The notes below the pieces were generated by a model, which ran no database searches, had not been told where the DNA came from, and worked only from the letters and a program-made list of their open reading frames with translations. Shown one piece after another: positions 21,686 to 32,919 of a stretch of DNA of 64,000 bases; positions within the stretch are counted from its first letter, which is position 1; each line of letters starts with the position of its first letter. The DNA lies in assembly GCA_018806915.1 (NCBI GenBank), contig JAGKQI010000059.1, positions 1,116,001 to 1,180,000 on the forward strand, in the 5' to 3' direction. This DNA is from Phytophthora colocasiae (Eukaryota > Oomycota > Peronosporomycetes > Peronosporales > Peronosporaceae). The translations under genes and the position numbers were made by a program.

Positions 21686-24600
21686 ATGGGTATCCGCAGT
21701 ACGCGGCCTGTGCCTCTGGCGCATGCGGAGCTGACGCTGGCCCCGTTCTTCAGGCGGCGCTTCCGCTCGTGGCATCTGGACCATGTGAGGCTGGCGCTGC
21801 AGCGCTACCGACTGCTCACGACGCGTTACTGTGTGGATTCTCTGCAGCTCAGCGACATTTTAGGCATCAAGGAAAGGAAACTCGTGGATGAAGTCGTGCG
21901 ACTCTTCCTCCCACGGACTCCTACGAGGGTACAGTGCATGGTGGACGTCATGGAGGTCCTCATCGCGCTCGTGCTCGTGTGTCAGGCGCCAGGAATGCTG
22001 CACCGCTTCGAGCGTGAGTTTAATACGAATTGTTGGAGTATAGTATGCGTTTTAAATTATGTGCAGTGATTTTTGATATTGTGGACGTGGAGGCGAAAGG
22101 GAATATTTCGACGACGGACTTGATCATGTGTACGTCGTTGAGGGGGATGTGTTTCACTGGATAAAGGTTGATTGTTTTCCTTTTATTGTAGTGTGTGGAG
22201 CTGTGGGAAGAGCTATTATGAAACTGTTCGAGTATAAGGTGGAACCGGAGCAGAATGCCGCTATGGCGTATGTTATGGAAGTACTGGACACACTTGGCGT
22301 GAGCAGGAATGGTTCTATATCCAAGGGAGCGCTTTGCAAATTTATGGTATCGGATCGCTTTGCTGTTCACTATGTGAAGCAGTGCACTGGCGAAGGTAGA
22401 TGCTGCAGTTTCTATATCTCTGTCGTTGTTGTCGTGCTAACTCTGCATTTTAGATAAACCGAAGCTCTATATCATGTTGGAAAAAGACTCAGAATTTCTT
22501 GGAGCTATCGAGTTTAGCGATGAACAGCACATGCGTACTACACCGCTCAGAACTGTGCGCGATATGATTTACGCTCAAGTGCAACGCGTCCCGGATGATT
22601 TTCTGTTCCTATGCCAAGGGCGAGAGGTCGATAAAGTTTGGGAAGTTGATCGTCGAGCGTGGTCCATTGTGCCTTTCGCTTTGCGAGGGTCGCCAGGGTT
22701 GCGAGCAGATATTTTAGCTCAGAATCGCCGCCTTGAACGACCTACTGGTCCAAATCCTTTCGAGTTTCGCTACATGGGCAATATTATCACTCGGTATAAA
22801 AAGATCATTCACGATATCAAACCAGTGTACAAGCATCGCGCGTTTCGTCTACGAAAAAATGCCCCTCGAAAGTGCCTTGATCCAGCTGTAGAATGGCGAG
22901 TAGCAGCTACGTGGAGTGGGGAATGGATACACAAGCAAGAAATGATCAAAGCTAAATCAAAGGCTGGGATTCTCAAGTATTTGAGAACTGTTCGTAGGCC
23001 ACAACAAGGAGTACTCACTGTCAAGTCGCATTTTGGGGAAATATTGTCGCCATCCTTCATAGTCGGTTCTGGGGACGAAAAATGTGAAAGTGAAAAACTA
23101 CAAGCATCAACCTTCGAGGATGCATCAAACGAACCGTTAACGCCTCCACAGTTCCAACGACGAATGCAGCGTATTATTTCGATGGGTTTGCGAGAGCGCA
23201 AGCGTTACGACAAGCTGCGTCAACAGAGGCTGAAATGGAAGGCGAGGCTAATTGCGATGGAAGCACAGCATCAAATAGAGGAAAGGTTGAGCTCTACAAG
23301 CGATGTTCGACAAAAGAAGAATCGTGCTGCTGACGGCGCCAGCACTCGAAGCATACACACTATGCTAGTCCGTGTCGAAGAAGAAAACGTTCTGCCATCA
23401 CGACTAATTCAGTGTGAACCGAAAAAACGACAAAGGCCGCAGAAACAAGAATATGCAGCATTTCGATGGAAAATTGCTGGGAGGTTCCTATCGGCCCTGC
23501 CTCCTAAACGCAAAAAGTTGAAAGTTACAAAAATTAGCGATGGCATTTCGTTGGCCACCCCATCTGGAACTTCAACAAACAGACAGCTAGGTTTGGGCCC
23601 CTTTCTTAGCTCAACCCATATTATCCTCGAAGACAATGAAGTAGAGGTATTTCCGGTATTGATTCTTCGGTCTTTGGAAGAACAGATTTGCATCAGCAAG
23701 TGTGTTGGCGACGAGCTGGAAGATTGTAAGATGCAATCTAGCGACGGCCAAACCCTTGAAGACGTGGTGAAGAAACCTCTGTTTGCAAGCAAGTCATACC
23801 TGTCACAGTTTGAGTACGAAATTAGTGCAAGGGAAAGCAACTTTGAGTTGCTTTATCAGCATGTGGCCAGTGGTATACTTCAGGATGCAATTTGGTTGGG
23901 CCGGCATGACATTTTTGGTCGCACAATGCTGCATGATGCGGCTCAGTTCGGCCATACAAACGTTATGGAATTGCTACTGAAAGCCAGAGTTATCGTTGAC
24001 GCTAAGGACAGCAAAGGGGATACACCACTCCACTATGCAGCTCGTCTTGGCCGATTGAAGGAGGTCAGTATGCTTTTACGGGAGCATGGTATTCCTTGGC
24101 TACTTAATTTTGAGGGGAAGTCTCCGTTATATTGCGCGTTGGAAACGGCAGCTAGGGGGTCCATGCGACCAAATTCTCAGACTAAAGATCAGGCTGGTGT
24201 TGTTGATGATCGTAAAAACTTCTTCCTAACTCATCGGACGTACCCTCAGCTCCGTCAAGTTATCGATTTGCTCTGGGACAAATACCAGTTAAATCACCTC
24301 AGTCGCAACGATAACTATGACCGGACAAATTGCTTAGAACTGGAGAAGCACGTCTACGGAGATCTGTTCCAAGCATGTCATGGTGGCAACTTGTTGCGAG
24401 TTCAACGGCTCGTCGATCTGGAGAAACGACCAGTCTTACGGTACATCAACGACCAAATGCAGTTCTTGAAGCGAACAGTGCTTCATGAGGCAACGGAGCA
24501 GGGCCACACAGCTACTGTAGATTTGTTGTTGAAACTGGGAGCGGATGGTTATTTGCGTGATCAGCGTTTGCAAACCTCATTGAGTTTGGCTGCATGGAAA

Positions 24601-27600
24601 GGTTACGATAACATTGTAAAGTGCTTGATCGCGAAGTGTCCACAAACGGCGTCTTACCAGGACATAACGGGTTGCACGCCACTCCACTTAGCGGTTAAAC
24701 AACGACATTGGAATATTGCCGCTGAGCTTATCTCGCTCATTCGAAATAGTGGTGACACCATTTTCCACGATGCAATTGCTGGTTGTAACGCCGAAGGTCA
24801 AAGCGTAAATTGTTTAGACCTCCAAGATATTCATGGATACACTGCGCTGCATTATGCTTGTATCTACGGGAACTTCGAGATCTGCAAAGCTTTGGTTTGT
24901 GCCAATGCTACTGTTCGTGTCTCTCGCTGTGAATATCGTATCGTGAAAGGAACGTCACATCTCCTGGGAATTTGGTGGAAAGGGAACACAAAGCGAAGTT
25001 GCAAGAGTGTGAAGGAGATTTCCGAGCAGTGTAAAATTGTGGATATTGAGGCCCCTATCGAGCTACTGATACAGGGCTGCAAGCAGGATTTCTCCAATCT
25101 TCGGGAGCGAATAGATGTGCTAAATCTTCTTCTAAACTGCGAAGGGGTCATTGGTGGTGATCGTGATAAATCCCATATCGTAAAAGTGTCTCCATCTCCA
25201 CTTTATCACATTGCTGCTCAGCTGGCAAACATTAACATCAGCGTTGCTGTGGAGATTTGTCGCCAGCTTCATAGGCTACATGTTGAGATTAACATGGCTC
25301 ATCCGCAAACCGGCGAAACAGTACTGCTACAGGAGTGCAAGCGAATTTGTACACTTGTGATAGACTCTTCTGGTTCACATACCGACGAATCAAATCAATT
25401 GGCTCTTGTACGATGCTTGGTGGAGTTGGGAGCGAATATTGATCTTGCAAACGAAACTAACGGCGAATCACCACTTGGTTGTGCAGCATGGTACGGCCAT
25501 TTATCCCTGTTAGACCTGCTACTGGAGGCTGGAGGAGACAAGGACGGATTTCTTCGACGATGCTCGTATTCGCCTCTACATTTTGCTACGCTGGGAAGCA
25601 ATGTCGCTTGCGCTAAGCTTTTAATTGGGCGATCCGCTACCGTCAATGTTGTAATGCCTCCGTCAAATGCTGAAACACCACTATTCTTTGCGATCCGTTC
25701 GAAGAGCCCAGAAATGGTTGACCTTCTTCTTCGCAGTAAAGCGGATCCATGCTCGTTGTGCACTGTGCAACAATCGTGCAAAACATCTTTTGGCATTTCT
25801 CTTTCCCTCCCTTCAGACGTTAACAATGGAGAAAAAAGTGGCGATGGGGATGAAAGTGCCGGCGGTGCCGCTATTGTTGCTTCACCGTTGACCTTCGGAC
25901 TACTGATTGCTCAGTCATCGAAAGCGTTCAGTGAACCAGAACAACTGAGCTGTACCGTGAATCGCTCCCAGAAGCAGGCTGAGTGGATCGCAATGGAACG
26001 TATTTGTACGATAGTTGCAAAGCGATTGCTCGAAGACAACGATGGAAGTAGAGGGGTTGTGACTCGTGAAGATGTCCATTTAGCTTGCACACTTGGCTTT
26101 TGGGGACTTGTCCAGATACTTCTAAAGCAGCAAATAGTTCTCTCACACGCACCTAGTGCCTACGGTATGAACGCCCTTCATCTGGCTGCTGCTGCGGGCC
26201 AAACTAAGGTTGTGACTGCGCTGGTTGCGGGTGGAATGAACGTGAATTGCGTTACACGAAATGATTCTTCAAAGCCGAAGCAGTCGACAGGACGTCGATC
26301 ATGGTATGAATGGATTGGCTGTGGCAATAGAGGAGCACTGTTTTACGCGTTGATTCACGGCCATAGTGAAACCGCAGCTAAAATTTTGGTGCTGGGTGCA
26401 AATGCTGAGCAGACAATTCCACACACCCGAAAGAAAGTTCGTTGGAGGATTGAGAAGAACCATCTCACCGGCGAAGAGTTTTACGAGATCAATGTGGTAC
26501 GATTTATTGTCGTTGAGGCCATGCCCAATGCTGCAAGAATGAGATATATTGAGAAAGCAGAATGTGGGGGTAACAACAACTCACTGCCAGTGGATACAGC
26601 ATCTACAAATTTGATACATCTGATCGAGTGCAGTATTAATCAGAAAGTGCCTCTTCCGCATCTGGCTGTCGCTCTAGGGCACCAAAAGTTAGTCCAAACA
26701 CTCACGAACTCTGGAATGAGCATTTTCTCTGGATTCGCTGCAGATCCAACAGCTCGGTCAGGAATGGCTGGTGGCAATGCGTTAGCTGAAACTCCTATTC
26801 ACGTTGCCATTGCTTGTGGACACCTAGAGATCCTCAAGTACTTTGGAGAAATCGTCCAGAATCATTTCCCAGGGTGTTTTGTCGGGGAAGGGAAAACTTT
26901 CAAGAGTTTGCTAGCTACTGCTTGCGAGGCGCGACAGCTATCGATCCTACAGTTTCTTGTAGGTCATGATGGGATAGAAGCTGGTGGAGGGTTCACTTAT
27001 GAGGCTTGCAGAGACGAATTCCAGAGTGCCCTCTGTACTTGTGCGGTTTTCCAGTTTACCCAAGGTTTTGAACTGCTCATTTTGCATGGAGCTAGACCAA
27101 ACGCGCAAACACTTGTTCATGTGCTAAAAGGAATTACACTACCATCGAGCCACTCAATGGTAAGCTCTCACGTGAAGGAAGTTGAATTTCTTGAACGGGA
27201 CGACAGCAATTGTAGAGCGCCATTTCCAGGTGAAAGGTGTCAATATGACTACAGAAGAAATTCAATCGAGGAAGCGATTCAGCTATTGGAACGGGTTCTT
27301 TCTTCTGAATGGGTCAGTGATATCAGTGAATTCTTCGGTACGAGTCCTGTGTACGAGTTGGTGTTGAAAATCTTCGTTGTCTGCTCGCGTTATGGACTAT
27401 GGTTCGTCTTGGACAGAATATTTGTCTGCAATCAAGAATATTTCTTGGATGTGGCGAGTATTTGGAAGCCAGTGCTTGTACGCGCAGCTTGCAACTCCTT
27501 GGTGCTTCATAGAGCAGCCATGAACAATCAAGCAAGCTTCGTGCAAGTTCTACTTCGTCTTGGTGTTCCTGCTACACTACAATTTTCCCAAGCACCATCT

Positions 27601-30600
27601 ATAAGGAGCCCAGTTTGGTATGCAGCTACAAGAGGCTCACTGGAAGCTTTTTTACGTTTGGCTTTGCAATCTACATCTTTTATCGAGGACCTCGAGTTTT
27701 GTCAAGTGCTAAACAGTTTGCCGCTAACTTTTCGATCCATAGAGGAATCACGAAGCACGTTGTCGACCACTAAAACCACTTGTCGCTGGCAAAATCTTAG
27801 TGTCTTTGGATGTATTGATGTTCCGAAGAAGCACACGAATGGATTCCTGATCCAAAAGTTTATCAATTACGGGCTACTGATATCTCGTGGACATGTGGAT
27901 AGCACCTTGCTTCATCATGCATGTCGAAGAGGAGAGCTGATTGCTGTTCAAGCTCTTGTCGATGCTGGCGCAGACCTAACAGCGACAAATCGAAGTAGAG
28001 AGACACCACTGGAGGTTGCTAGTGGAAGAAAAGATGGATTTGGGATATCTATTGTTCGTTTCTTGCTATCGGCAATGAAAGAGAAGCTGCCGTCTCCCTC
28101 GGATATCATTGATCGAGCGTTGAGCCGCTGCTTTGCTGATCCAGCTCTGTGTAACTCGAGCATTGCCCAGACATTACTGGATGCTGGAGCTAATGCGAAG
28201 TTTTCGTGTGGTGCCACCGATGACGAAGTGAAAACTTGTGGATCTATAAATGTTTCTGCAATTTTCTACGCGATGCAGACCGCTCAGGCTTCGGGAGTGC
28301 AGTTACTTGTGGATCACGGGGCAATTATTACTGTGGCTCTTTCTGAGGTCTTTCTAACTCCATTCGTGATGGATGCGAATCATTCTGCTAAGTCTCACTG
28401 GAGGAGGTTTTCAAAGTTCGTGAAGCATAAAGGCGGAAGGGAAATGCTGTTGAACGTAGAAGCTATGATGAAAATTCTCTTGCAAGAGACCATTTTCACT
28501 GAAGCGATGAATTCCGATTTAGTATATCAGATGATCTCTTCAGCTGCTGCAATCGCAGCGACTATCGCGATAAGTCTAGACGAGAGCAAGCGATTTTGGG
28601 ACATTGTCGGTTTGGTCCTTGAAAAATATCCGAAAGAGGCACGAACCAGGAAATCGGAGTGGAATCACAAAGGAGCACTTCACTACGCTGTCGCTTGCTT
28701 AGAACTGTCGACTGTAGCAAAACTTCTTGAGCTACGAGGATTCGATTTACTGACTGAAGATGAAAACAAACAAACTTCACTTCATGTGGCAGCTGTCGGT
28801 GGAGACGAAGCTATTTGTCGACTCCTTTTGACGAAAATGCAGTCAAATACGACAAAGGCCACGGCTATTGATGCCGTCGATGTACATGGACGCACTGCGC
28901 TGCATCTGGCCGTTATCCATGGTCATGAATCAGTTGCAAATATGCTCGTAGCTGCTGGAGCTTCACTTGATGTGCGATGTCGAGACGGTTTAACCGCGCT
29001 ACTATATGCTGCGAAATGCAATCGCCTAGCAATTCTCATTGCCTTGTATGCTCATGCTCAGCCAAAGCCGACTGACGCACTGCTCACAGCAAACCAAGAA
29101 GCTGCCATCTTTGTAGCTGCACGTTATGGAGCATTTCCAGTTGTTCGCTGGTTCATCAATTTGTTCGAGGAAGACTGCAGATCCACACCCGATGAAGAGA
29201 CTACTGACAACAGGTTTATCGGGATAAAATGCAATTCGAGACGGACACTTCTACACTACTCAGCTATTCATGGGGACGAAGAAACCTTAAATTTACTCCT
29301 GAAGGAAATTGGACAGGATTCTGTGGACGTACGAGACAAATACGGATATACTGCGTTGCTGTACGCATTCGCATTTGGTAAGCTTCGAGTCGTTCGGAGA
29401 TTGTGTGAATTTGGTGCCGATCCGTACGCACGTGTAGATCACTCTGGAGATCCTAGTGCTCATCCGTATACCGTTGGATACGATATTGCTGATCTACTTC
29501 AGTGGTTCGCATTACCTGGATGGTATTCTTTTTCTTGCAAGTATCTCCCACCTAAAGAGAAAGTCCGTTTGATATCTTCTACTTCAATAGAAGAAAACTA
29601 CTTATCTCGCAGTAGCTACAACTACCGGAAGAAACAACGCAGACCTCCTGTCGAATGGCGATGCAAATGGGAACGGATTCCTGCAGCTAGATTATTAAAA
29701 TCGGAGCCACGTCATCGAGGAAAGGAACTAGTTCGATCGTCTCTACGATCCTGGAGATTCCCGCATAAAACAATTTTTGACTACGCGTGCGAAATTGGCA
29801 ATGCTCAGATCGTGGAGTTCCTGGTAAACTTGCGTCTGCCTCAGCTTTTCCGTGGTTTAACGTACCAAGCGCAGCGGCGAAATTTCATGCAGGCAGTCCG
29901 GTGGAATCGTCTTGAAGTCGTGAAAACTCTAGTCTCGTCAACAGACTCTGGGATTGAATTAACAACAGGAAACTATTTTGTGGAGTTTTTGGAGGCTGGA
30001 ATCGACTGTGCTGTCTCTAGAGGTCTGGAAGAGATGGCTATATACCTGGTAAATCAATGGAAAGGCACAAAGGACAGCGATCAAGCTACTCCTAGTGGTT
30101 TTGCTTTCCAGTTCGCAGCAGCTTTCCAGGTTGCGTGCATTCGGAAATTGCCTAAACTAATGGAGCGAATGATCGAACGCGGTGGGGAAGCGATTGTTGA
30201 ATTTCACTTGAATGAAGGTCCTGCACTTGTATACGCGTTTGCCTTCGCGAATATGGAAATTGTTGAGTTGCTACTTCGTAACGGTGCAGATCCACGTATC
30301 CCCACAGCTACGTATTCAGTACCGTCGGTTGGCAAGTGGGTGGGATTTGGCTCTCCAGAATTTGTTGGGGTTTATTGGCAACCCCAAGGAAAAGAAATCC
30401 AGCAGAAGAAGCCTGCGTTTATCGGACCTCTTAATATTTACGAAGCTCCAACATCTCGACTATCTCTGGAGCAACTCTGCTCACTCTTTTCGAGCATCAA
30501 TTTCGGAATTGCAACTTCCGATACACTGGAGTCTGTTGACAGTAAGGAAATACTTGACGGATTGGCAAACTTGACGCTAACGCACAGCACCGAAGTGAAA

Positions 30601-30663
30601 TCCGAAGACATTGAGGTGAATGGCGAGAAGAATGCTGTTGTTGAACTCGCATGTTCAGAGTGA
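21686..30663 (+). CDS. Giant EF-hand and ankyrin-repeat protein (four exons, 2,934 aa)
   Basis: Exons are 21686-22013, 22067-22129, 22192-22395 and 22454-30663. The introns are 53, 62 and 58 bases with GTGAGT, GTACGT and GTAGAT donors, all in phase 1; joining them gives one open frame to the TGA at 30661. Residues ~70-195 form a helical calcium-sensor-like region with one plausible EF-hand loop (D116-x-E118-x-K120-G-x-I-...-D127) and a degenerate second one (GVSRNGSIS). A ubiquitin-like-sized segment of unknown type follows, then a basic linker. From about residue 684 to near the C-terminus there are many ankyrin repeats (for example GRTMLHDAAQFGHTNVMELL and GRTALHLAVIHGHESVANML) in several blocks separated by non-repeat stretches. 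No catalytic domain was recognised. It probably acts as a large scaffold; partners are unknown. I am confident of the last exon and fairly confident of the three small ones. Confidence 0.85.
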
Positions 30664-30804
30664 TTCGGTGGAAATTTACATTTCTTTCAAAAGGAAAAAA
30701 AGCTTGACGATGCAAAATACGTTCATGTTGCCCAATATACGGGGCGATGATGTCCCTGTGTCTATGAGATGAATGATTGCCGTAACTAGTAGAGAATGCC
30801 CAGC

Positions 30805-32666
30805 TTACATGAAGTCCGCAGCCGACTTCCGTCCCTTAGTGGTCTTCTTGGTCTTCTTCGACTTCTTCGACGCAACCGACTGCGACGTGGCCTTCAGTAC
30901 GCCCTTAATGTCCTCCGTCTCCTTCGACACGGCGTCACGCTTGGCTGAAGCCTTCAGCCGCTTGACCGACACTTCGTGTCGCAGCGCCTTGCTCTTTCCA
31001 AACGTCACTTTCTTTCCTGACTCGGCCTTCTCCTGCTCCTCCCGTGCGGCTTGAGCGATAGACTCGGCCTTCCGCTTCTTCGAGGCCGAAGCAGCCTTCT
31101 TCTTTTGTGTTTTCTGCGTACGTTCACAGTGACCACAATGAGTCTTGTCCTTCGGCACCAGACCCTTGCCATAGCCACCGCACGAGCCACAACGCTTGAA
31201 CTTTTTGCCGCTCCTGGTTACAGTGGTGTAGCTCTCCTTCTTCTTTTCAACCTTTTCAGCCTTGGCTTTCACCTGCTCCTTTTCAGACTTCACAGACGCA
31301 GCAGACTTCTTTTCCACAGTATTCTCCACAATCTTCTTCTCAATCTTCTTCTCCACAGTCTTCTTCTCAGTCTTTTTCTCCACAACCTTCACTTCCTTCT
31401 TCAATTCGGTTTTCTTCACCTCTTCCTGCTTTTGTTTCTTCTGTTTCTTCTTGCTCTTCTCAGCCTCAACAGGAGGGGTAGTCATCTTGGTATCCTCAGT
31501 CTTCCCTTCCGCTATCTTCTGCTTCTTGGCTTTCTTCTTCGGAGACGTCGTCTCAACCTGTTCAGCCTTCGTCTCCTCAGCCTTCGAAACTTCCACTTCA
31601 GCTTCAGCCTCCTTCTTCGCCTTCCGCTTCTTAGACTTCTTCGTCTTCTTCTGTTCCGCAACATCCTCCGTCTTCTCTTCCTTCTTTTCGGCCTGCTTCT
31701 TCTGTTTCTTCTTCTTCTCCTTCGGCTTCGCTGCTTCCTCCTGTGCAGCCTGGAACGAGTCCACGTGCGTGACAGTAAAGAACTTCTTGTACAGCGTGTA
31801 AAGTGCTGCACGGTTACGCTCCGCCGTGTCGTCCGCTGACGCAATAGCAAAAATCCGGTGCTGCACCTGTTCCAGCTCCACCTCCTCAAAGACCTTGTCA
31901 TCTTCTTCTTCGTCCGTCTCCTCTTCCTCCTTCTCCGGTTGAGCTCCAAACTTATACTTGGTCACCAAATCCTCGAACACCAGCTCTCGGACACGTTTAA
32001 ACACTGTCTTGTCGTATTCACTACCCAACAGGGTGAAAAAAGGTTCCAACAGCGTCACAAAAGCTTCCGTCGTCACATCTTGGCCCGCAGCAGCGTAGAT
32101 CTCAGTCAAATAGAGATCAGCCAAGTGCATACGGAGACCATTGGGCAATTGGCTCACAACTTCAGTGGACAAAATGGTCACAAATTTCTGGACCAAATCT
32201 TCGTCCCAGTCCTGAACGCGCAGTAGAGCCACCGTTTCCCGCACAAATTTACGCACCAGAGAGTAAAATTTGTCCAGTCGAAGACCATCTAGACCGTGCC
32301 ATTCACGGTGCATTGTCCGGAAGAAAGAGTCCACAAATTCCAGAGCGGACTCCGAACTGGGGATACGGTGTACCAGAGCAGCCAAATTGGAGGACAGTTC
32401 TTCTTGGACAGGACGTTTGTCACTCATCCACATGCAGTAGAACAATGCCTTCCAGAGCTTATCCCATTCCAGATCGGTCCAGTCTTTCTTCTTCGTTAAG
32501 TACACAGTCAGCCTTTTTAAAGCACGATCACGATATTTTTTCTCTAAAAAATTAATTTAAGAAGAAGAATTAGAAAATAAGAAAGAGAAATAAAAAAATT
32601 AAAAACAACAAGTAAGTTACCAGTGTGTGCCAGATGCTGGCCAAAGCGAGAGGCTGCGTTCTCCAT
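30805..32666 (-). CDS. RRP1: RRP1/Nop52-like ribosomal RNA processing protein (two exons)
   Basis: Nucleolar RRP1/Nop52 is needed for pre-60S rRNA processing. Exon 1 (32621-32666) encodes MENAASRFGQHLAHT and is joined across a 77-base intron (32544-32620, phase 1) to exon 2 (30805-32543), giving 594 residues. The junction restores the family pattern of a K-Y-R-D-R-A-L-K-R-L helix just before the conserved LWKALFYCMWMSDK block. It is followed by REWHGLDGLRLDKFY and the rest of the Nop52 domain (to about residue 240). The C-terminal half is Lys/Glu-rich and nucleolar in character. It contains a CGSC...CGHC zinc-ribbon-like pair near residue 455-475 and a KVTFGK segment followed by a KGVLK motif like that of vertebrate RRP1B. 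The 5' end is divergent from the TBC gene at 32920. Confidence 0.9.
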
Positions 32667-32919
32667 GGTAGCGACACTGGAAGACGTAGCAGACTGGTCG
32701 TAGCGACACTGGGCTGGGTCAATTGAGCGAATGGCCACCAACGAGTGGCCTCGCATTATCAGAACCATATCATTGGTGGAAATATATATTTCTCCACCAA
32801 TCAGGAAACACTATTCTTATCTCTTTATCTATTGGTAGAAAAACCAATTGCTACACTTCGAGGCAGCGAACGCGAAGGCATAAGGCAACTTGCTCGTCTT
32901 TGTGTAGTATCTGCTGGCC
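32667..32919. promoter_or_regulatory. Shared divergent promoter of RRP1 and the TBC-domain gene
   Basis: The 253 bases separating the two start codons hold two symmetric pairs of CCAAT boxes. In the first (32772-32801) ATTGGTGGA and TCCACCAAT flank an AATATATATT core. In the second (32831-32848) ATTGGT and ACCAAT flank AGAAAA. Each pair puts a CCAAT on both strands, as expected of a bidirectional promoter bound by an NF-Y-type factor. GTAGCGACACTGG also occurs twice close to the RRP1 start (about 32669 and 32699). The motifs are seen; the function is inferred. Confidence 0.55.

Noticed and set aside
31051..31839. Leu/Phe-rich + strand frames resembling membrane proteins
   Set aside because: They are antisense shadows of the Lys/Glu-rich tail of RRP1, whose codons read as Leu/Phe on the other strand.
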